From Pedomonas mirosovicensis (GTDB taxonomy: Bacteria; Pseudomonadota; Alphaproteobacteria; Sphingomonadales; Sphingomonadaceae), in the NCBI RefSeq assembly GCF_022569295.1, contig NZ_JAKFIA010000001.1, positions 2,123,001-2,187,000 on the forward strand: 64,000 nucleotides of DNA. Direction: 5' to 3'. The notes beneath the pieces were generated by a model that worked only from the letters and a program-made list of their open reading frames with translations, was not told the origin of the DNA and made no database searches. Shown piece by piece: positions 63,265-64,000 of the stretch (position 1 is its first letter; each line of letters opens with the position of its first letter). The translations under genes were made by a program, and so were the position numbers.

Positions 63265-63822
63265 GTGAACAAGTCATCCTCTCCCCGTACGCCCGACAAG
63301 CCGGGCAAAGAACAGGCTGATACGGCCAGGAAGCCCGGCGGCAACCGTCGCCGGTCGGTCACCCGCGTCTCGGACCTGACCTCGCTCGTGGCCGATCGTG
63401 CCATCCGCCGCCAGGGCTTCGCGCAGGCCGCCGTGGTCTCGCGCTGGAAGGAGATCGTGGGGCCGGAGTTTGCCCGCTACTGCCTGCCGGTCAAGCTCAG
63501 CTTTCCCGCCGGCCAGCGCCGGGGCGGCACCCTCACCGTGCAGGTGGACGGCCCCTTCGCTCTTCACCTCGCCCACGTGCAGGCGCAGGTGATCGAGCGG
63601 GTGAACCGCTTCTTCGGCTATGCCGCCGTGGAGCGGCTCGCCCTGCGGCAGGGCCCGGTGCCCGATGCCGCCGCCCTCGCCGAAACCGAGGCCGCCCCCC
63701 TTGCCCCACAGGAGGCAAAAGTGCTTGAAGAGGCGGTCAGGAACGTCAAGGACCGCTCGCTTGCCGACGCTCTCGAACGGCTGGGCCGGTTGGTCCTTTC
63801 GCGTCCAAAAGCTTGTGGATAA
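63265..63822 (+). CDS. DUF721/DciA-like protein
   Basis: 185 residues. Basic disordered N-terminus (about 1-32), then the DUF721 domain: RVSDLTSLVADRAIRRQGFAQAAVVSRWKEIVGPEFARYCLPVKLSF, with GGTLTVQVDGPFALHLAHVQAQVIERVNRFFGYAAVERL. DUF721 proteins include DciA, the ancestral DnaB helicase operator in bacteria lacking DnaC, which fits an alphaproteobacterium. Starts with GTG 63265 after AAGGTGG. Next to mutY and an exported thioredoxin-fold gene in many alphaproteobacteria. Confidence 0.87.
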   Translation: MNKSSSPRTPDKPGKEQADTARKPGGNRRRSVTRVSDLTSLVADRAIRRQGFAQAAVVSRWKEIVGPEFARYCLPVKLSFPAGQRRGGTLTVQVDGPFALHLAHVQAQVIERVNRFFGYAAVERLALRQGPVPDAAALAETEAAPLAPQEAKVLEEAVRNVKDRSLADALERLGRLVLSRPKACG

Positions 63823-63912
63823 CCACGACATTGGGTCTTGGCAGAACGGTCTGTCCCAGACCATACTCACCCCGCCACAAGGGGTAGGCACTAAATCTCG
63901 AAAGGCTACGAG

Positions 63913-64000
63913 ATGTTGAAGAAGCAGGTTCTCACTGTCAGCTTCGCGGCGGTGGCCGCCTTTGGTCTGGCGGTTTCGGCGGCTCCCATGGCCATGGCTC
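63913..64000 (+). CDS. Start of an exported protein, probably DsbA-like (runs off the window)
   Basis: Only 29 residues are visible: MLKKQVLTVSFAAVAAFGLAVSAAPMAMA, a typical Sec signal peptide with AMA cleavage site. By gene-order memory, an alphaproteobacterial DUF721 gene is often followed by a DsbA-family thiol:disulfide protein; nothing in the visible residues proves that. Confidence 0.55.
   Translation, partial: MLKKQVLTVSFAAVAAFGLAVSAAPMAMA

Overview
This 64 kb window is ordinary chromosome of a GC-rich alphaproteobacterium. The evidence is a CcrM-type GANTC methyltransferase next to rnhB, a DciA/DUF721 gene beside mutY, the HU-lon-clpX-clpP-tig order, a GTTC-N7-GTTC SOS box and an L33-type rpmG. 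Gene content would fit Sphingomonadales or a neighbouring order, but I cannot fix the family by eye. I see no prophage, insertion sequence, integrase or CRISPR array.

Layout. 1-2.6 kb: end of an MFS transporter gene, an AI-2E/PerM-type membrane protein, two tRNA-Val genes and HU. 2.7-9.1 kb: the proteostasis block lon, clpX, clpP, tig, then tRNA-Leu. 9.2-11.2 kb: NAD(P)HX repair enzyme, small lipoprotein, tRNA-Gln. 11.2-18.7 kb: part of an exopolysaccharide locus (WecA/MraY-type transferase, UDP-glucuronate-epimerase-like SDR, YdcF, nucleotide-sugar dehydrogenase, large SLBB exporter). 18.8-28.8 kb: ispE, a TPR protein and ETF-QO in one operon; divergently UDG, lytic transglycosylase, MoaB-like protein and a prolyl-oligopeptidase-family peptidase. 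29-40.9 kb: TSUP permease, rpmG, a GT2/GtrA/polytopic-protein triad, rnr, topA, dprA, plsY. 41-49.3 kb: nadE, gltX, a TrmJ-like methyltransferase and an RND efflux pair. 49.3-58.7 kb: DMT permease, rpsD, a TPR/beta-hydroxylase protein, leuA behind a leader-peptide attenuator, map, GNAT, TerC, an SOS-box-linked radical SAM protein, a VOC protein. 58.9-64 kb: TonB-domain protein, rnhB, ccrM, two entericidin-like lipoproteins, mutY, DUF721 and the start of an exported protein.

Most notable signal: the rnhB-ccrM intergenic region holds 12 GANTC sites in 161 bp, with a 13th at codons 2-3 of ccrM, where chance predicts fewer than one. This looks like a methylation-sensing control region for the methyltransferase's own gene. 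Lon, which degrades CcrM in Caulobacter, is also in the window. Other regulatory signals: a leucine-rich leader and attenuator before leuA, a GTTC-N7-GTTC box before a radical SAM gene, a GntR/YtrA-like palindrome before a TonB-domain gene, and a sigma-32-like promoter for lon.

Quality caveat. Nine otherwise intact genes are each broken by a single-base indel: lon, the SLBB exporter, ETF-QO, UDG, the S9 peptidase, the polytopic membrane protein at 30.8-32.5 kb, the RND pump, the DMT permease and ccrM. Seven lie in C/G homopolymers; two are the same extra base in the context GCAGAATC, touching a GANTC site. I read these as long-read assembly errors rather than pseudogenes and give the restored gene spans.
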